Shown in pieces: positions 24,053 through 33,318 of a stretch of DNA of 64,000 nucleotides. Made by a program: the position numbers and the translations under genes. The stretch's first letter is position 1; every line of letters begins with the position of its first letter. Source of the stretch: Rhodopseudomonas palustris (lineage in GTDB: Bacteria > Pseudomonadota > Alphaproteobacteria > Rhizobiales > Xanthobacteraceae); the NCBI RefSeq assembly GCF_003591005.1, contig NZ_QYYD01000006.1, forward strand, positions 62,001 to 126,000. Direction: 5' to 3'. The notes below the pieces were generated by a model. It did not search any database. It was not told the origin of the DNA and was given only the letters and a program-made list of their open reading frames with translations.

Positions 24053-24131
24053 GTCTATCCGGCATTGTCCAGCTTATCGCATGCCGCTGCGTCGACCATA
24101 TCGGGCACATCAACCCGAAAGGACTTCCGCG

Positions 24132-25121
24132 ATGATCACCCGCAAACTCGGCACCGCCGGCCCGCTCGTCTCCGCCCTCGGCCTCGGCTGCATGGGCATG
24201 TCGGACCTCTATGGCCCATCCGACCGCGCCGAAAGCATCCGCACCATTCACGCCGCGCTCGATGCCGGCGTCACGCTGATCGACACCGGCGATTTCTACG
24301 GCATGGGCCACAACGAGATGCTGATCGGCGAGGCGCTGAAGGGTCGCAACCGCGACGCGGTGCAGCTCAGCGTCAAATTCGGCGCGCTGCGCGATCCGCA
24401 GGGCGGCTTCGCCGGCTTCGACGGCCGCCCCGCGGCGGTGAAGAACTTCCTCGCCTACACGCTGCAACGGCTCGGCGTCGATCACATCGACATCTATCGC
24501 CCGGCGCGGCTCGATCCGAACGTGCCGATCGAGGATACGATCGGGGCGATCGCCGACCTGGTGCAGGCCGGTTATGTCCGCGGCATCGGCCTGTCGGAAG
24601 TCGGCAGCGACACCATCCGCCGCGCCGCCAAGGTGCATCCGATCGCCGATCTGCAGATCGAATACGCGCTGATCACCCGCGGCATCGAGGACGACATCCT
24701 GCCGACCTGCCGCGACCTCGGCATCGGCATCACCGCTTACGGCGTGCTGTCGCGCGGGCTGATCGGCGGCCATTTGTCGAAGCCGCCGGCCGCCAATGAC
24801 TATCGCAGCCACAGCCCGCGTTTCCAGGGTGCCAATCTCGACGCCAATCTGGCGCTGGTGGAGAAGCTGCGCACCATCGCGGACGGCCTCGGCGCCTCGG
24901 TGGCGCAGATCGCGATCGCCTGGGTGCTGGCGCAGGGCGACGACATCGTGCCGCTGATCGGCGCCCGCACCGTGCCGCGGCTGCAGGAAGCGCTCGGCGC
25001 GCTCGATGTCGAGCTGACGCCCGCACATCTCGCCGCCCTCACCACCGCAATGCCGCGCGACGCCGCAATGGGCACGCGCTATCCAGACGTGCAGATGGCA
25101 TTCCTGGATAGCGAGAAGTAA
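24132..25121 (+). CDS. Aldo/keto reductase
   Basis: 329 residues from the ATG at 24132 (MITRKLGTAGPLVSALGLGCMGMS), preceded by AAAGGA. The NADPH-dependent TIM-barrel family is evident. Catalytic Asp and Tyr are in LIDTGDFYGMGHNEMLIGEAL and Lys in VQLSVKFG. In the place where most members have His (YxLHRxDP), this protein has YRPARLDP, so the usual His of the Asp-Tyr-Lys-His tetrad is Ala. The same block occurs in a subgroup of bacterial reductases. Substrate is unknown; regulation by the divergent LysR protein is likely. Confidence 0.88.
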   Translation: MITRKLGTAGPLVSALGLGCMGMSDLYGPSDRAESIRTIHAALDAGVTLIDTGDFYGMGHNEMLIGEALKGRNRDAVQLSVKFGALRDPQGGFAGFDGRPAAVKNFLAYTLQRLGVDHIDIYRPARLDPNVPIEDTIGAIADLVQAGYVRGIGLSEVGSDTIRRAAKVHPIADLQIEYALITRGIEDDILPTCRDLGIGITAYGVLSRGLIGGHLSKPPAANDYRSHSPRFQGANLDANLALVEKLRTIADGLGASVAQIAIAWVLAQGDDIVPLIGARTVPRLQEALGALDVELTPAHLAALTTAMPRDAAMGTRYPDVQMAFLDSEK

Positions 25122-25136
25122 CAGGCGCTGCACCCG

Positions 25137-25318
25137 CGTCGCCCTCACCCCAACCCTCTCCCGCAAGCGGGAGAGGGGGCTCGCCGCATGCGGGGCGAGG
25201 GGAGTTGATGAACTCGGATTCAAGATTGATAGTTCAGTGATTTCGGATAGTGCAAAGCCTCGCCGCGCCCGCAGCGCGCTCCCTCTCCCGCTTGCGGGAG
25301 AGGGCTGGGGTGAGGGCG
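25137..25318. repeat. Convergent-junction inverted repeat, family C (copy C4)
   Basis: CGTCGCCCTCACCCCAACCC, hairpin CTCTCCCGCAAGCGGGAGAG, about 110 bp of variable centre, then CTCTCCCGCTTGCGGGAGAG and GGCTGGGGTGAGGGCG. It lies between the 3' ends of the aldo/keto reductase and MoeB-like genes. Longest copy in the window. Confidence 0.9.
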
Positions 25319-25336
25319 CCCCAGGCAGTGAGTCCG

Positions 25337-26137
25337 TTATCGATGCGCGCTCAGATCGCGGATGCTCGGCGCATTCCCGTTCAGCGGATTGCCCGGGTCG
25401 CGGCCGTAGCGCAGCGTCTCGAATCGCATGCTGCGCGCGTCGATCATCAGCAGCCGCCCGACCAGGCCTTCGCCGAAGCCGACGATCTCGCGGATCGCTT
25501 CCAGCGCCATCATCGAGCCGAGCGTGCCGGCGAGCGCGCCCATCACGCCGGCCTCTTCGCAGGCCGGCACCGTGCCGGGCGGCGGCGCTTCGGGAAACAG
25601 GCACCGATAGGTCGGGTTGCGTTCGCCGGCGGCGTTGGTTTCATGCCCCCGGATCGTCGTCAGCGAACCGTCGAACGGGCCGAGCGCCGCGGTGACCAGC
25701 GGCTTCTTGGCGAGGTAGCAGGCGTCCGCCACCAGATAGCGCGTCGCAAAATTGTCCGAGCCGTCGAGCACCAGGTCGCAGGCCCCGATCAGCTCCAACG
25801 CATTCGCCGCATTGATCCGCGTCGCGTGCGGCACGACCGTGACATGCGGATTGAGCGCCGCGATTCGTGCTGCAGCGCTGTCGACCTTGCGGGCACCGAC
25901 ATCGGGCGTCGCGTGGATGATCTGCCGCTGCAGGTTCGACAGCGACACGACATCGTCGTCGACGACATGCAACGTCCCGACACCGGCCGCCGCCAGATAC
26001 ATCAGCACCGGCGCGCCGAGTCCGCCGGCGCCAATCACCAGCACGCGCGCGTTGCGAAGCGCCGCCTGACCAGGCCCGCCGACCTCGCGCAGCACGATAT
26101 GGCGGGCGTAGCGCTCCAGCTCCTCGGCACTCAGCAT
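25337..26137 (-). CDS. moeB: MoeB/ThiF-family adenylyltransferase (E1-like)
   Basis: 266 residues from MLSAEELERYARHIVL. ThiF/MoeB nucleotide-binding loop VLVIGAGGLGAPVLMYLAAAG, the SNLQRQI block and DGSDNFATRYLV are all present. The family activates the C-terminal glycine of a ubiquitin-like sulfur carrier (MoaD, ThiS). A Cys occurs in TYRCLFPE, but the two CxxC zinc motifs of E. coli MoeB are missing and no rhodanese domain is attached. No moaD or thiS gene is adjacent, so the partner (molybdopterin, thiamine or cysteine synthesis) is not settled. It is divergent from the pseudo-protease gene. Confidence 0.85.
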   Translation of the reverse strand: MLSAEELERYARHIVLREVGGPGQAALRNARVLVIGAGGLGAPVLMYLAAAGVGTLHVVDDDVVSLSNLQRQIIHATPDVGARKVDSAAARIAALNPHVTVVPHATRINAANALELIGACDLVLDGSDNFATRYLVADACYLAKKPLVTAALGPFDGSLTTIRGHETNAAGERNPTYRCLFPEAPPPGTVPACEEAGVMGALAGTLGSMMALEAIREIVGFGEGLVGRLLMIDARSMRFETLRYGRDPGNPLNGNAPSIRDLSAHR

Positions 26138-26271
26138 GATGGGGATGTGTCCTTCACTCTCGGACGAGCGTCTGACGGCACGCATCGAACCCGTCGACCG
26201 TTGTTTCTGACCAAGCATCTATGATTATCTGCGCCGAGCTCAACCATGGCGCGATGCGGGTGGGAATTGTC

Positions 26272-27633
26272 ATGAGATCGATACTGGCCGCAACCCTGGT
26301 GATCGCGGGTCTGACCGGGGCCGCTGCGCAGACCGCACCGGCGCCGTCCGCCGTGCCCGGCGTCAAGCCGAAGCCCGTCGCCACCACACCGATCCGTCCG
26401 GCGCTGCAAACCCCGGGTGAGACCGTCACCGCAATGACGCCGGCGGAGCGTCAGGCGATCCAGTCGGATCTGGCCTGGATCGGCGCCTACAACGGCGTGA
26501 TCGACGGTCAGGCGTCCGACCGCATGGTGGCGGCCATCAAGGCGTTTCAGAAGGATCACGGCGCCAAGCAGACCGGCGTGCTCAATCCGCAGGAGCGCGC
26601 CCAGCTCGCCGAGGCGGCGCGCAAACTGCAGGGCAATGTCGGCTGGAAGCTTGTGACCGATATGGTCACCGGGGCGCGGCTCGGCATTCCGGCGAAGCTG
26701 GTACCGCAGCAAACCTCGGACGCCAATGGCAGCAAATGGTCGTCCGCGACCGGCACCATCCAGATCTCGCTGGCGCGGCGCAAGGAAGCCGGCGTCACCA
26801 CCGCCAAACTCGCCGATCAGGAGAAGAAGCAGACCGGCCGCCAGCTCAGCTACAGCGCAGTCAAGCCGGATTTCTTCGTGCTGTCCGGCCTGCAGGGCCA
26901 GAAGAAATTCTACATTCGCGGCGCCTTCAAGGACGCCGAGGTGCGCATCCTCACCATCCTGTACGATCAGGCCACCGAAGGCACGATGGAGCCGGTGGTG
27001 ATCGTGATGTCGAGCGCGTTCACGCCGTTCCCGGCCGGCGTGCTGGCCGGCCCGCCGCCGCGCAAGAAGGTGGAGTACTCGACCGGCGCGATCGTCAGCG
27101 ACGACGGCGCCATCCTGGCCGACCGCGAGGCGGTCGATGCCTGCGTGTCGATCGTGGTCGCCGGCCACGGCAATGCCGATCTGGCCGCGACCGACAAAAC
27201 GCACGACCTCGCGCTGCTGCGGATTTATGGCGCCCGCGGGTTGAAGCCGCTGGCGCTCGCCGCCGCGAAGGCGCCGGCGACGGTCGATCTCGTCGGCATC
27301 GCCGATCCGCAGAGCCAGGGCGGCGGCGCCGCGGTCAGCGTCGCGCGCGCCAGCGTCACGCCGGTCGGGACCGGCGGGCTCGCGCTGTCGCCGCCCCCCG
27401 GCCTCGGCTTCTCTGGCGCTCCCGCGCGCGACGCCGACGGCAAATTCGCCGGCCTCGCGCTGCTCCGCCCGCCGCAGGTCGCCGGCCCGGCGAACGGCGT
27501 CGTTGCGACGCAAGCCATGCTGGTCGATGCGGAGGCGGTGCGCAAGTTCTTGCTAAGCGCCAATGTCAAGCCAACCACAGAGGCCGGCGACGCCAAAGCG
27601 AGCGTTGTGCGCGTGATCTGCGTGCGGAAATAA
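26272..27633 (+). CDS. Secreted peptidoglycan-binding protein with trypsin-like domain lacking the catalytic His
   Basis: About 453 residues from the ATG at 26272, which directly precedes a signal peptide (MRSILAATLVIAGLTGAAA). A Pro-rich linker and a PG_binding_1 module follow (QSDLAWIGAYNGVIDGQASD ... VLNPQERAQL). The C-terminal ~180 residues have the trypsin/DegP pattern: TGAIVSDDGAILADREAVDAC, then HDLALLRI, then GFSGAPARDADGKFAG. Asp312 and Ser381 of the triad are in place. The position of His holds Glu286 (ADREAV instead of xAxHVV), so it is probably a non-catalytic binding module. The role is unknown; a cell-wall location is likely. Confidence 0.75.
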   Translation: MRSILAATLVIAGLTGAAAQTAPAPSAVPGVKPKPVATTPIRPALQTPGETVTAMTPAERQAIQSDLAWIGAYNGVIDGQASDRMVAAIKAFQKDHGAKQTGVLNPQERAQLAEAARKLQGNVGWKLVTDMVTGARLGIPAKLVPQQTSDANGSKWSSATGTIQISLARRKEAGVTTAKLADQEKKQTGRQLSYSAVKPDFFVLSGLQGQKKFYIRGAFKDAEVRILTILYDQATEGTMEPVVIVMSSAFTPFPAGVLAGPPPRKKVEYSTGAIVSDDGAILADREAVDACVSIVVAGHGNADLAATDKTHDLALLRIYGARGLKPLALAAAKAPATVDLVGIADPQSQGGGAAVSVARASVTPVGTGGLALSPPPGLGFSGAPARDADGKFAGLALLRPPQVAGPANGVVATQAMLVDAEAVRKFLLSANVKPTTEAGDAKASVVRVICVRK

Positions 27634-27653
27634 TTGCGGCGGACTCACTCCCC

Positions 27654-27818
27654 GCGTCGCCCTCACCCCACCCCTCTCCCGCAAGCGGGAGAGGGAGCCG
27701 GCCGTGCTTGGGGCGACAACGATGTCATCCCGCAGCGCCCAAGTTTATGCACGACATCAACCCCACTTGCGGCGGAACTCCCTCTCCCGCTTGCGGGAGA
27801 GGGTTGGGGTGAGGGCGA
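27654..27818. repeat. Convergent-junction inverted repeat, family C (copy C5)
   Basis: CGTCGCCCTCACCCCACCCC, hairpin CTCTCCCGCAAGCGGGAGAG, variable centre, then CTCTCCCGCTTGCGGGAGAG and GGTTGGGGTGAGGGCG. It lies between the 3' ends of the pseudo-protease gene and mutM. Confidence 0.9.
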
Positions 27819-27840
27819 GCCGAGCACGGCGTCTACGCAA

Positions 27841-28722
27841 CTACTTCTGACAAACCGAACACCAGAACGTCGATCGCCCGTTCTGCACGAAGCGTTTCAC
27901 CACGCCGTTGCAGCCTTCCGTCCGGCAGCGTTCGTCCTCGCGGTCGTACACCGCGAAGGAATGCTGGAAGTAACCGAGTTCGCCGGAGGTCTGGCGGTGG
28001 TCGCGCAGTGACGAGCCGCCGGCCTTGATCGCGTCGTGCAGCACGTCGCGGATTGCGTCGGTCAGGCGGAGCGCGCGGTCGGTCGGGGAGCCTTTGCGGT
28101 CGGCCAGCGCCGCGGCCTTGCGCTTCGGCGACAGATGCGCGCGCCACAGCGCCTCGCACACATAGATGTTGCCGAGCCCGGCGACGACGCGCTGGTCGAG
28201 CAGCGCGGCCTTCAGGCTGGTCTGCTTGCCGGCGCAGGCCCTGGCCAGCATCGCGGCGTCGAAGGCGTTGCCGAGCGGCTCCGGGCCGAGGCCCTTGAGA
28301 TGCGGCTCGTCGTCGATATCGGCGCGGGCGAAGATCTTCATGAAGCCGAATCGGCGCGGGTCGTTGAAGATCACCCGGGCGCCGCTCGACATCTCGAACA
28401 CCACATGATCGTGGGCGCGGTCCTCGCTGCGCGGATGGTGAAACTCGCCCGGCGTCGCGGCGCCGCCCTCGGTGACGACGCGGAACGAGCCCGACATGCC
28501 CAGATGCATCAGCAGCACTTCGCCGGAAGAGAGGTCGGCCAGCAGATATTTGGCACGCCGCCCGAGTCCGGTGATGGTCTGCCCCGTCAGCCGCGACACG
28601 AAGTCCTGCTGAAACGGAAACCGCAAATCGGCGCGGTTCGCCACCGCCCGCTCGATCCGGAATCCCTCCATGGCCGGCGCGAGGCCGAGGCGGACGGTTT
28701 CGACTTCGGGAAGTTCGGGCAT
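27841..28722 (-). CDS. mutM: Formamidopyrimidine-DNA glycosylase (MutM/Fpg)
   Basis: 293 residues. It starts [14 protein letters not shown], where Pro2 is the nucleophile after Met removal and Glu3 assists. The enzyme removes 8-oxoguanine and related lesions and nicks the strand. A C-terminal zinc finger is complete (two Cys pairs in DERCRTEGC and TFWCSVCQK). [18 protein letters not shown] and the DNA-binding helix-two-turn-helix are intact. It is divergent from ubiE across a B-family repeat. Confidence 0.97.
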   Translation of the reverse strand: MPELPEVETVRLGLAPAMEGFRIERAVANRADLRFPFQQDFVSRLTGQTITGLGRRAKYLLADLSSGEVLLMHLGMSGSFRVVTEGGAATPGEFHHPRSEDRAHDHVVFEMSSGARVIFNDPRRFGFMKIFARADIDDEPHLKGLGPEPLGNAFDAAMLARACAGKQTSLKAALLDQRVVAGLGNIYVCEALWRAHLSPKRKAAALADRKGSPTDRALRLTDAIRDVLHDAIKAGGSSLRDHRQTSGELGYFQHSFAVYDREDERCRTEGCNGVVKRFVQNGRSTFWCSVCQK

Positions 28723-28758
28723 CTTGGGCTCTTTCGATCCAGGCGGGACACTCTCCCC

Positions 28759-28844
28759 GTCATTGCGAGGAGCGTAGCGACGAAGCAATCCAGCGACGGG
28801 CGCCGTCTGCGGCTCTGGATTGCTTCGCTGCGCTCGCAATGACG
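28759..28844. repeat. Palindromic intergenic repeat, family B (copy B3)
   Basis: CGTCATTGCGAGGAGCGTAG ... GATTGCTTCGCTGCGCTCGC then AATGACG. Located in the divergent mutM-ubiE gap, upstream of both genes, so it cannot be a terminator for either. Confidence 0.88.
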
Positions 28845-29004
28845 GGGTGAGGGCAGTCGGAGGCCCGCCAATCCGCCCGGCGGCTAGGGCATTCAGGTGA
28901 TAGCGCCTGCCGCCTCGGCGCGCTATATGGTGCGCCGCGGAGCGGGTTTTCGCGTTTCGGGCGGCTTTGGCCCGGAAAGACCTCCGCGCGCAGGAGTGAC
29001 CACC

Positions 29005-29766
29005 ATGACTCAGCCGAACGAGACCACGCATTTCGGCTATCGCGACGTGCCGCTGGACGACAAGCAGACGCTGGTCAACGACGTGTTCCACAGCGTCGCC
29101 AGCCGCTACGACCTGATGAACGACCTGATGTCGGGCGGAATGCATCGGTTGTGGAAGGACGCGATGATCACGACGCTGAATCCGCCGCGTGACGACACGC
29201 CGTTCCGGCTGCTCGACGTCGCGGGCGGCACCGGCGACATCTCGTTCCGCGCCGCCAAGGCCTCGGGCGCCGGCTTCCACGCCACGGTCTGCGACATCAA
29301 CACCGACATGCTCGAGGTCGGCCGCCAGCGCGCCGCCGAGCGCCACCTCGACGATCGCATCGAGTTCGTCGAGGGCAATGCCGAAGCGCTGCAGTTCGCC
29401 GACAAGAGTTACGACGCCTATACGATCGCGTTCGGCATCCGCAACGTGCCGCGGATCGATCTCGCCTTGAAGGAAGCCTACCGGGTGCTGAAGCCGGGCA
29501 GCCGCTTCCTGTGCCTCGAGTTCTCGACCGTCGACGTGCCGGGCCTCGCCAAGGTCTACGACCTGTTTTCCTTCAAGGTGATCCCGCAGATCGGCCGCGT
29601 CGTCACCGGCGATGCCGACAGCTATCAGTATCTGGTCGAATCGATCCGCAAATTCCCGCGGCCGTATGATTTCGCCGAGATGATCCGCGACGCCGGCTTC
29701 GCGCGGGTCAACTGGCAGATCATGAGCGGCGGCATCGTGGCGATGCATTCGGGCTGGCGTTTGTGA
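29005..29766 (+). CDS. ubiE: Ubiquinone/menaquinone biosynthesis C-methyltransferase UbiE
   Basis: 253 residues from the ATG at 29005, with CAGGAG 10 nt upstream. SAM-binding motif [16 protein letters not shown], signature [27 protein letters not shown] at the N-terminus and the post-motif block [25 protein letters not shown] identify UbiE. It methylates the demethoxyquinone ring of ubiquinone (and menaquinone where made). The stop overlaps the ubiB start (GTGA), so the two are coupled in one quinone operon. Confidence 0.96.
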   Translation: MTQPNETTHFGYRDVPLDDKQTLVNDVFHSVASRYDLMNDLMSGGMHRLWKDAMITTLNPPRDDTPFRLLDVAGGTGDISFRAAKASGAGFHATVCDINTDMLEVGRQRAAERHLDDRIEFVEGNAEALQFADKSYDAYTIAFGIRNVPRIDLALKEAYRVLKPGSRFLCLEFSTVDVPGLAKVYDLFSFKVIPQIGRVVTGDADSYQYLVESIRKFPRPYDFAEMIRDAGFARVNWQIMSGGIVAMHSGWRL

Positions 29767-31337
29767 TCGCAGCCCTGACGCATGTGGCGCGGCTCGCCCG
29801 CGCCGCCTTCGTGTTCGCGCGCGAAGGCGTGTTCGGCGTGGTCGATCCGGCGCTGATTCCGCCGGCTGGGCAATTGCCGGTGCGGCTGGCGCGGCTGATC
29901 GAGCGGCCCGGCGCCAAATCGGGCGCACGGCTGTCGCGCGCGCTAACGCGGCTCGGCCCGGCCTATCTCAAGCTCGGACAGTTTCTGGCGACGCGGCCCG
30001 ACGTGGTCGGCGTGGCGATGGCGCGCGATCTCGAAGCCTTGCAGGACCGGCTGCCGCCGTTCTCGCAGGACGAAGCCAACGCGGTGATCGCCGCCTCGCT
30101 GGAGCGGCCGGTCGAGCAGGCCTTCGTCAGCCTGTCGCCGCCGGTCGCCGCGGCTTCGATCGCCCAGGTGCATCGCGGCGTCGTCGAGGTTGGCGGCGTG
30201 CACAAGCAGGTTGCCGTCAAGGTGCTGCGTCCCAATGTGGCGGCGCGCTTCAAGCGCGATCTGTCGGACTTCTTCTTCGTCGCCGACAAGGCCGAGCAGT
30301 ATTCGTCCGAGGCGCGGCGGCTGCGGCTGGTCGAAGTCATCAACACGATGTCGCGTTCGGTGGCGATGGAGATGGACCTGCGGCTCGAAGCCGCGGCCGC
30401 CTCCGAGATGGCCGAGAACATCAAGGACGATCCGGATTTCCGGGTGCCGGCGGTGGACTGGGACCGCACCACCCACAACGTGCTGACGATGGAGTGGATC
30501 GACGGCATTCCGCTCAACGATCACAAGCGGCTCGCCGAGGCCAATGTCGACACCGTGTCGCTCGGCCGCAAGGTGATCCAGAGCTTCCTGCGCCACGCGC
30601 TGCGCGACGGCTTCTTCCACGCCGACATGCACCCGGGCAATCTGTTCGTCGATCCGCAGGGCAAGCTGGTCGCGGTCGATTTCGGCATCATGGGGCGGCT
30701 GCTGCCGAAGGAGCGGCGCTTCCTCGCCGAGATCCTGCTGGGCTTCATCACCCGCAACTATCGCCGCGTCGCCGAAGTGCATTTCGAGGCCGGCTACGTG
30801 CCGCCGCATCATTCGGTCGAGAATTTCGCGCAGGCGATCCGCGCCATCGGCGAGCCGATCCACAATCGGGTGGCCGAGGAAATCTCGATGGCCAAGCTGC
30901 TGACCCTGCTGCTCGAGGTCACCGGGCTGTTCGACATGCGCACCCGGCCTGAATTGATTCTTCTGCAGAAGACCATGGTAGTGGTCGAGGGCGTGGCGCG
31001 TAGTTTCGATCCGAAGCTCGACATCTGGAAGGTCGCCGATCCTGTGGTGCGCGAATGGATTCAGCGCAACCTCGGTCCGGTCGGCAAGGTCGAAGGCGCG
31101 CTCACCGGCGCCGGCGAACTCGGCCACACGCTGAGCGGCCTGCCGACCATCGTGTCGCGCGCCGTCACCGTGCTGAACCAGCTCGAAGTGATGACCAAGG
31201 ACGGGCTGGTGCTGGCGCCGGAGACCATCGCGGCGATCGGCCACTCCGAACGCCGTCGCACCCGCGGCCGCACCGTCGCGCTGTGGATCATTGCGGTGAC
31301 GTTCATTGGCGTTCTCATCGCGATGTCGCGGCTGTAA
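29763..31337 (+). CDS. ubiB: Ubiquinone biosynthesis atypical kinase UbiB
   Basis: 524 residues starting at GTG 29763 inside the ubiE stop. UbiB/ADCK family: the hallmark KxGQ motif is in [19 protein letters not shown], followed by an Ala-rich nucleotide loop ([11 protein letters not shown]), the catalytic-loop region [15 protein letters not shown] and the DFG-like [10 protein letters not shown]-terminal membrane segment ([18 protein letters not shown]) anchors it to the inner membrane. It is needed for ubiquinone production, likely through ATPase activity that helps extract or move intermediates. Confidence 0.96.
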   Translation: MIAALTHVARLARAAFVFAREGVFGVVDPALIPPAGQLPVRLARLIERPGAKSGARLSRALTRLGPAYLKLGQFLATRPDVVGVAMARDLEALQDRLPPFSQDEANAVIAASLERPVEQAFVSLSPPVAAASIAQVHRGVVEVGGVHKQVAVKVLRPNVAARFKRDLSDFFFVADKAEQYSSEARRLRLVEVINTMSRSVAMEMDLRLEAAAASEMAENIKDDPDFRVPAVDWDRTTHNVLTMEWIDGIPLNDHKRLAEANVDTVSLGRKVIQSFLRHALRDGFFHADMHPGNLFVDPQGKLVAVDFGIMGRLLPKERRFLAEILLGFITRNYRRVAEVHFEAGYVPPHHSVENFAQAIRAIGEPIHNRVAEEISMAKLLTLLLEVTGLFDMRTRPELILLQKTMVVVEGVARSFDPKLDIWKVADPVVREWIQRNLGPVGKVEGALTGAGELGHTLSGLPTIVSRAVTVLNQLEVMTKDGLVLAPETIAAIGHSERRRTRGRTVALWIIAVTFIGVLIAMSRL

Positions 31338-31393
31338 TGCTGGCATTGCTGTCAGGGCTTGCTAGCAGTGCATACGAGCGGTAGCTTCCCACC

Positions 31394-32860
31394 ATGGCAA
31401 ACCTGACGATCCGCAAACTCGACGAGATGCTGAAGGCCGAGCTGCGCCAGCGCGCCGCCGCCAATGGCCGGTCGATGGAAGACGAAGTGCGGGTGATCCT
31501 GCGCGATGCCGTGCATCAGCGCCACGGCTTTGCGCCGGGCTTGTCTCAAGCCGGCGGCGAGACCGTTCCGGACGACATAACGTCCGACGATCACTCGGTC
31601 CTTGCTTCCGCCCGGCCGTCCGCAGCGCGCGTCACGCTGATCGTCGGCGGCGGCATCGCGGCCTACAAGGCGATGGACCTGATCCGCCGGCTGAAGGAGC
31701 GCGGCGCCGAGGTGCGCGTCGTGCTGACCAAGGCGGCGCAGCAATTCGTCAGTCCGCTCACCGCCAGCGCGCTGTCGCACCAGCGCTGCTACACCGATCT
31801 GTTTGATCCGCAGAGTGAGTTCGACGCCGGCCACATTCGTCTCGCCCGCGACTGCGATCTGATCGTCGTCGCGCCCGCCACCGCCGACCTGATGGCCAAG
31901 ATGGCCGGCGGCCACGCCGACGATCTTGCCACCGCGATCCTCTTGGCGACCAATCGCCCGGTGCTGCTGGCGCCGGCAATGAATCCCCTGATGTGGAATA
32001 ATTCGGCGACGCGTCGCAACGTCGATCAGCTGAAGCGCGACGGCATCACCATGGTCGGCCCGAATGCCGGCGAGATGGCCGAGCGCGGCGAGGCCGGCAC
32101 CGGCCGCATGGCCGAGCCGATCGAAATAGCCGCCGCCGCACAGGCACTTTTTGCACCGCCGCCGCGGCCGCTGCGGGGCCGCCGGGTGCTGATCACCGCC
32201 GGTCCGACGCACGAGCCGATCGATCCGGTGCGCTACATTGCTAATCGCTCGAGCGGCAAACAGGGCTACGCGATCGCCGCTGCCGCGGCGCGCGCCGGCG
32301 CCGAGGTGGAACTGATATCAGGCCCGGTCGATCTCGCCGCTCCCGAGGGCGTCACGTTGACGCGTGTCGAGTCGGCGCGTGAAATGCTCGCTGCCGTACG
32401 CAGCGCATTGCCGGCCGACGTCGCGATCTTTGCCGCCGCGGTGGCCGACTGGCGCGTTGCCAGCGAAGGCGAGCAGAAGATCAAGAAGGGGACCGGCGGC
32501 CCGCCGCCGCTGCAACTCACCGAGAACCCTGACATCCTGGCGACAATTGCCCAGCTCACCGAGCAGCGCCCGAAGCTGGTGATCGGCTTCGCGGCCGAGA
32601 CCGAGAATCTGCTGGGCAACGCCCGCGCCAAGCTCGCCCGCAAGGGCTGCGACTGGATCGTCGCCAACGACGTTTCGCCCGCCACCGGGGTCATGGGCGG
32701 CGACCGTAACACCGTGCATCTGTTGATGAAATCCGGCGACGCCGTCGAGATCGATTCGTGGCCGGTGATGACCAAAGACGACGTCGCGCGGGCGCTGGTG
32801 CAACATATCGCGCAGGTGACGGAACAAGACTCAATACAAGACTCGGAAGTACACGCCTGA
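31394..32860 (+). CDS. coaBC: Ribbon-helix-helix (FitA-like) domain fused to CoaBC (phosphopantothenoylcysteine synthetase/decarboxylase)
   Basis: 488 residues. Residues 1-~42 ([20 protein letters not shown], then [20 protein letters not shown]) read as an Arc/FitA-type ribbon-helix-helix DNA-binding domain, followed by a ~36-residue polar linker. Residues ~79-260 are the CoaC flavoprotein decarboxylase ([13 protein letters not shown], catalytic His in [12 protein letters not shown]); ~268-475 are CoaB ([20 protein letters not shown]). Together they make 4'-phosphopantetheine from phosphopantothenate and cysteine. E. coli CoaC uses a Cys in the ACGxxGxGRM loop; here the loop is [11 protein letters not shown] without Cys. 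The stop overlaps dut (TGATG). No stop separates the RHH part; only GTG or TTG codons could start CoaBC separately. Confidence 0.92.
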   Translation: MANLTIRKLDEMLKAELRQRAAANGRSMEDEVRVILRDAVHQRHGFAPGLSQAGGETVPDDITSDDHSVLASARPSAARVTLIVGGGIAAYKAMDLIRRLKERGAEVRVVLTKAAQQFVSPLTASALSHQRCYTDLFDPQSEFDAGHIRLARDCDLIVVAPATADLMAKMAGGHADDLATAILLATNRPVLLAPAMNPLMWNNSATRRNVDQLKRDGITMVGPNAGEMAERGEAGTGRMAEPIEIAAAAQALFAPPPRPLRGRRVLITAGPTHEPIDPVRYIANRSSGKQGYAIAAAAARAGAEVELISGPVDLAAPEGVTLTRVESAREMLAAVRSALPADVAIFAAAVADWRVASEGEQKIKKGTGGPPPLQLTENPDILATIAQLTEQRPKLVIGFAAETENLLGNARAKLARKGCDWIVANDVSPATGVMGGDRNTVHLLMKSGDAVEIDSWPVMTKDDVARALVQHIAQVTEQDSIQDSEVHA

Positions 32861-33318
32861 TGAGCAAACCCGTCGCCGTCGAGATCAAGCAACTGCCGCA
32901 CGCCGCCGACCTGCCGCTGCCGTCGTACCAGACCGTGCACGCGGCCGGCCTTGATCTCTGCGCCGCCAACCCGGACGATGCGCCGCTGGTGCTGGCGCCA
33001 GGACGCCACGCGCTGGTACCGACAGGATTGTCGATCGCTCTGCCAACGAACTACGAGGCCCAGGTGCGCCCGCGCTCCGGCCTTGCCGCCAAGTTCGGCG
33101 TCACCGTGCTGAACGCGCCCGGCACCATCGATGCTGATTATCGCGGCGAGATCGGCGTGTTGCTGATCAATCACGGCACCGAGCCCTTCACCATTCGGCG
33201 CGGTGAGCGCATCGCCCAGATGGTGATCGCGCCGGTGGTGCAAGCCGAACTGATCAGCGTGGAAGAATTGTCCGAGACGGCGCGCGGTGTGGGAGGCTTC
33301 GGCTCGACCGGCCGCTAG
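32860..33318 (+). CDS. dut: Deoxyuridine 5'-triphosphate nucleotidohydrolase (dUTPase)
   Basis: 152 residues from the ATG at 32860. The five dUTPase motifs are visible: [50 protein letters not shown] and the C-terminal arm [11 protein letters not shown]. The trimeric enzyme hydrolyses dUTP to dUMP, keeping uracil out of DNA and supplying thymidylate synthesis. It overlaps the coaBC stop by one base; the coaBC-dut pairing is widespread in proteobacteria. Confidence 0.97.
   Translation: MSKPVAVEIKQLPHAADLPLPSYQTVHAAGLDLCAANPDDAPLVLAPGRHALVPTGLSIALPTNYEAQVRPRSGLAAKFGVTVLNAPGTIDADYRGEIGVLLINHGTEPFTIRRGERIAQMVIAPVVQAELISVEELSETARGVGGFGSTGR

Noticed and set aside
23442-25604. 720-codon frame on the minus strand spanning the LysR and aldo/keto reductase region
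   Set aside because: It reads through repeat C4 and through the reductase gene in antisense; composition is a shadow, and the translated repeat explains its length.
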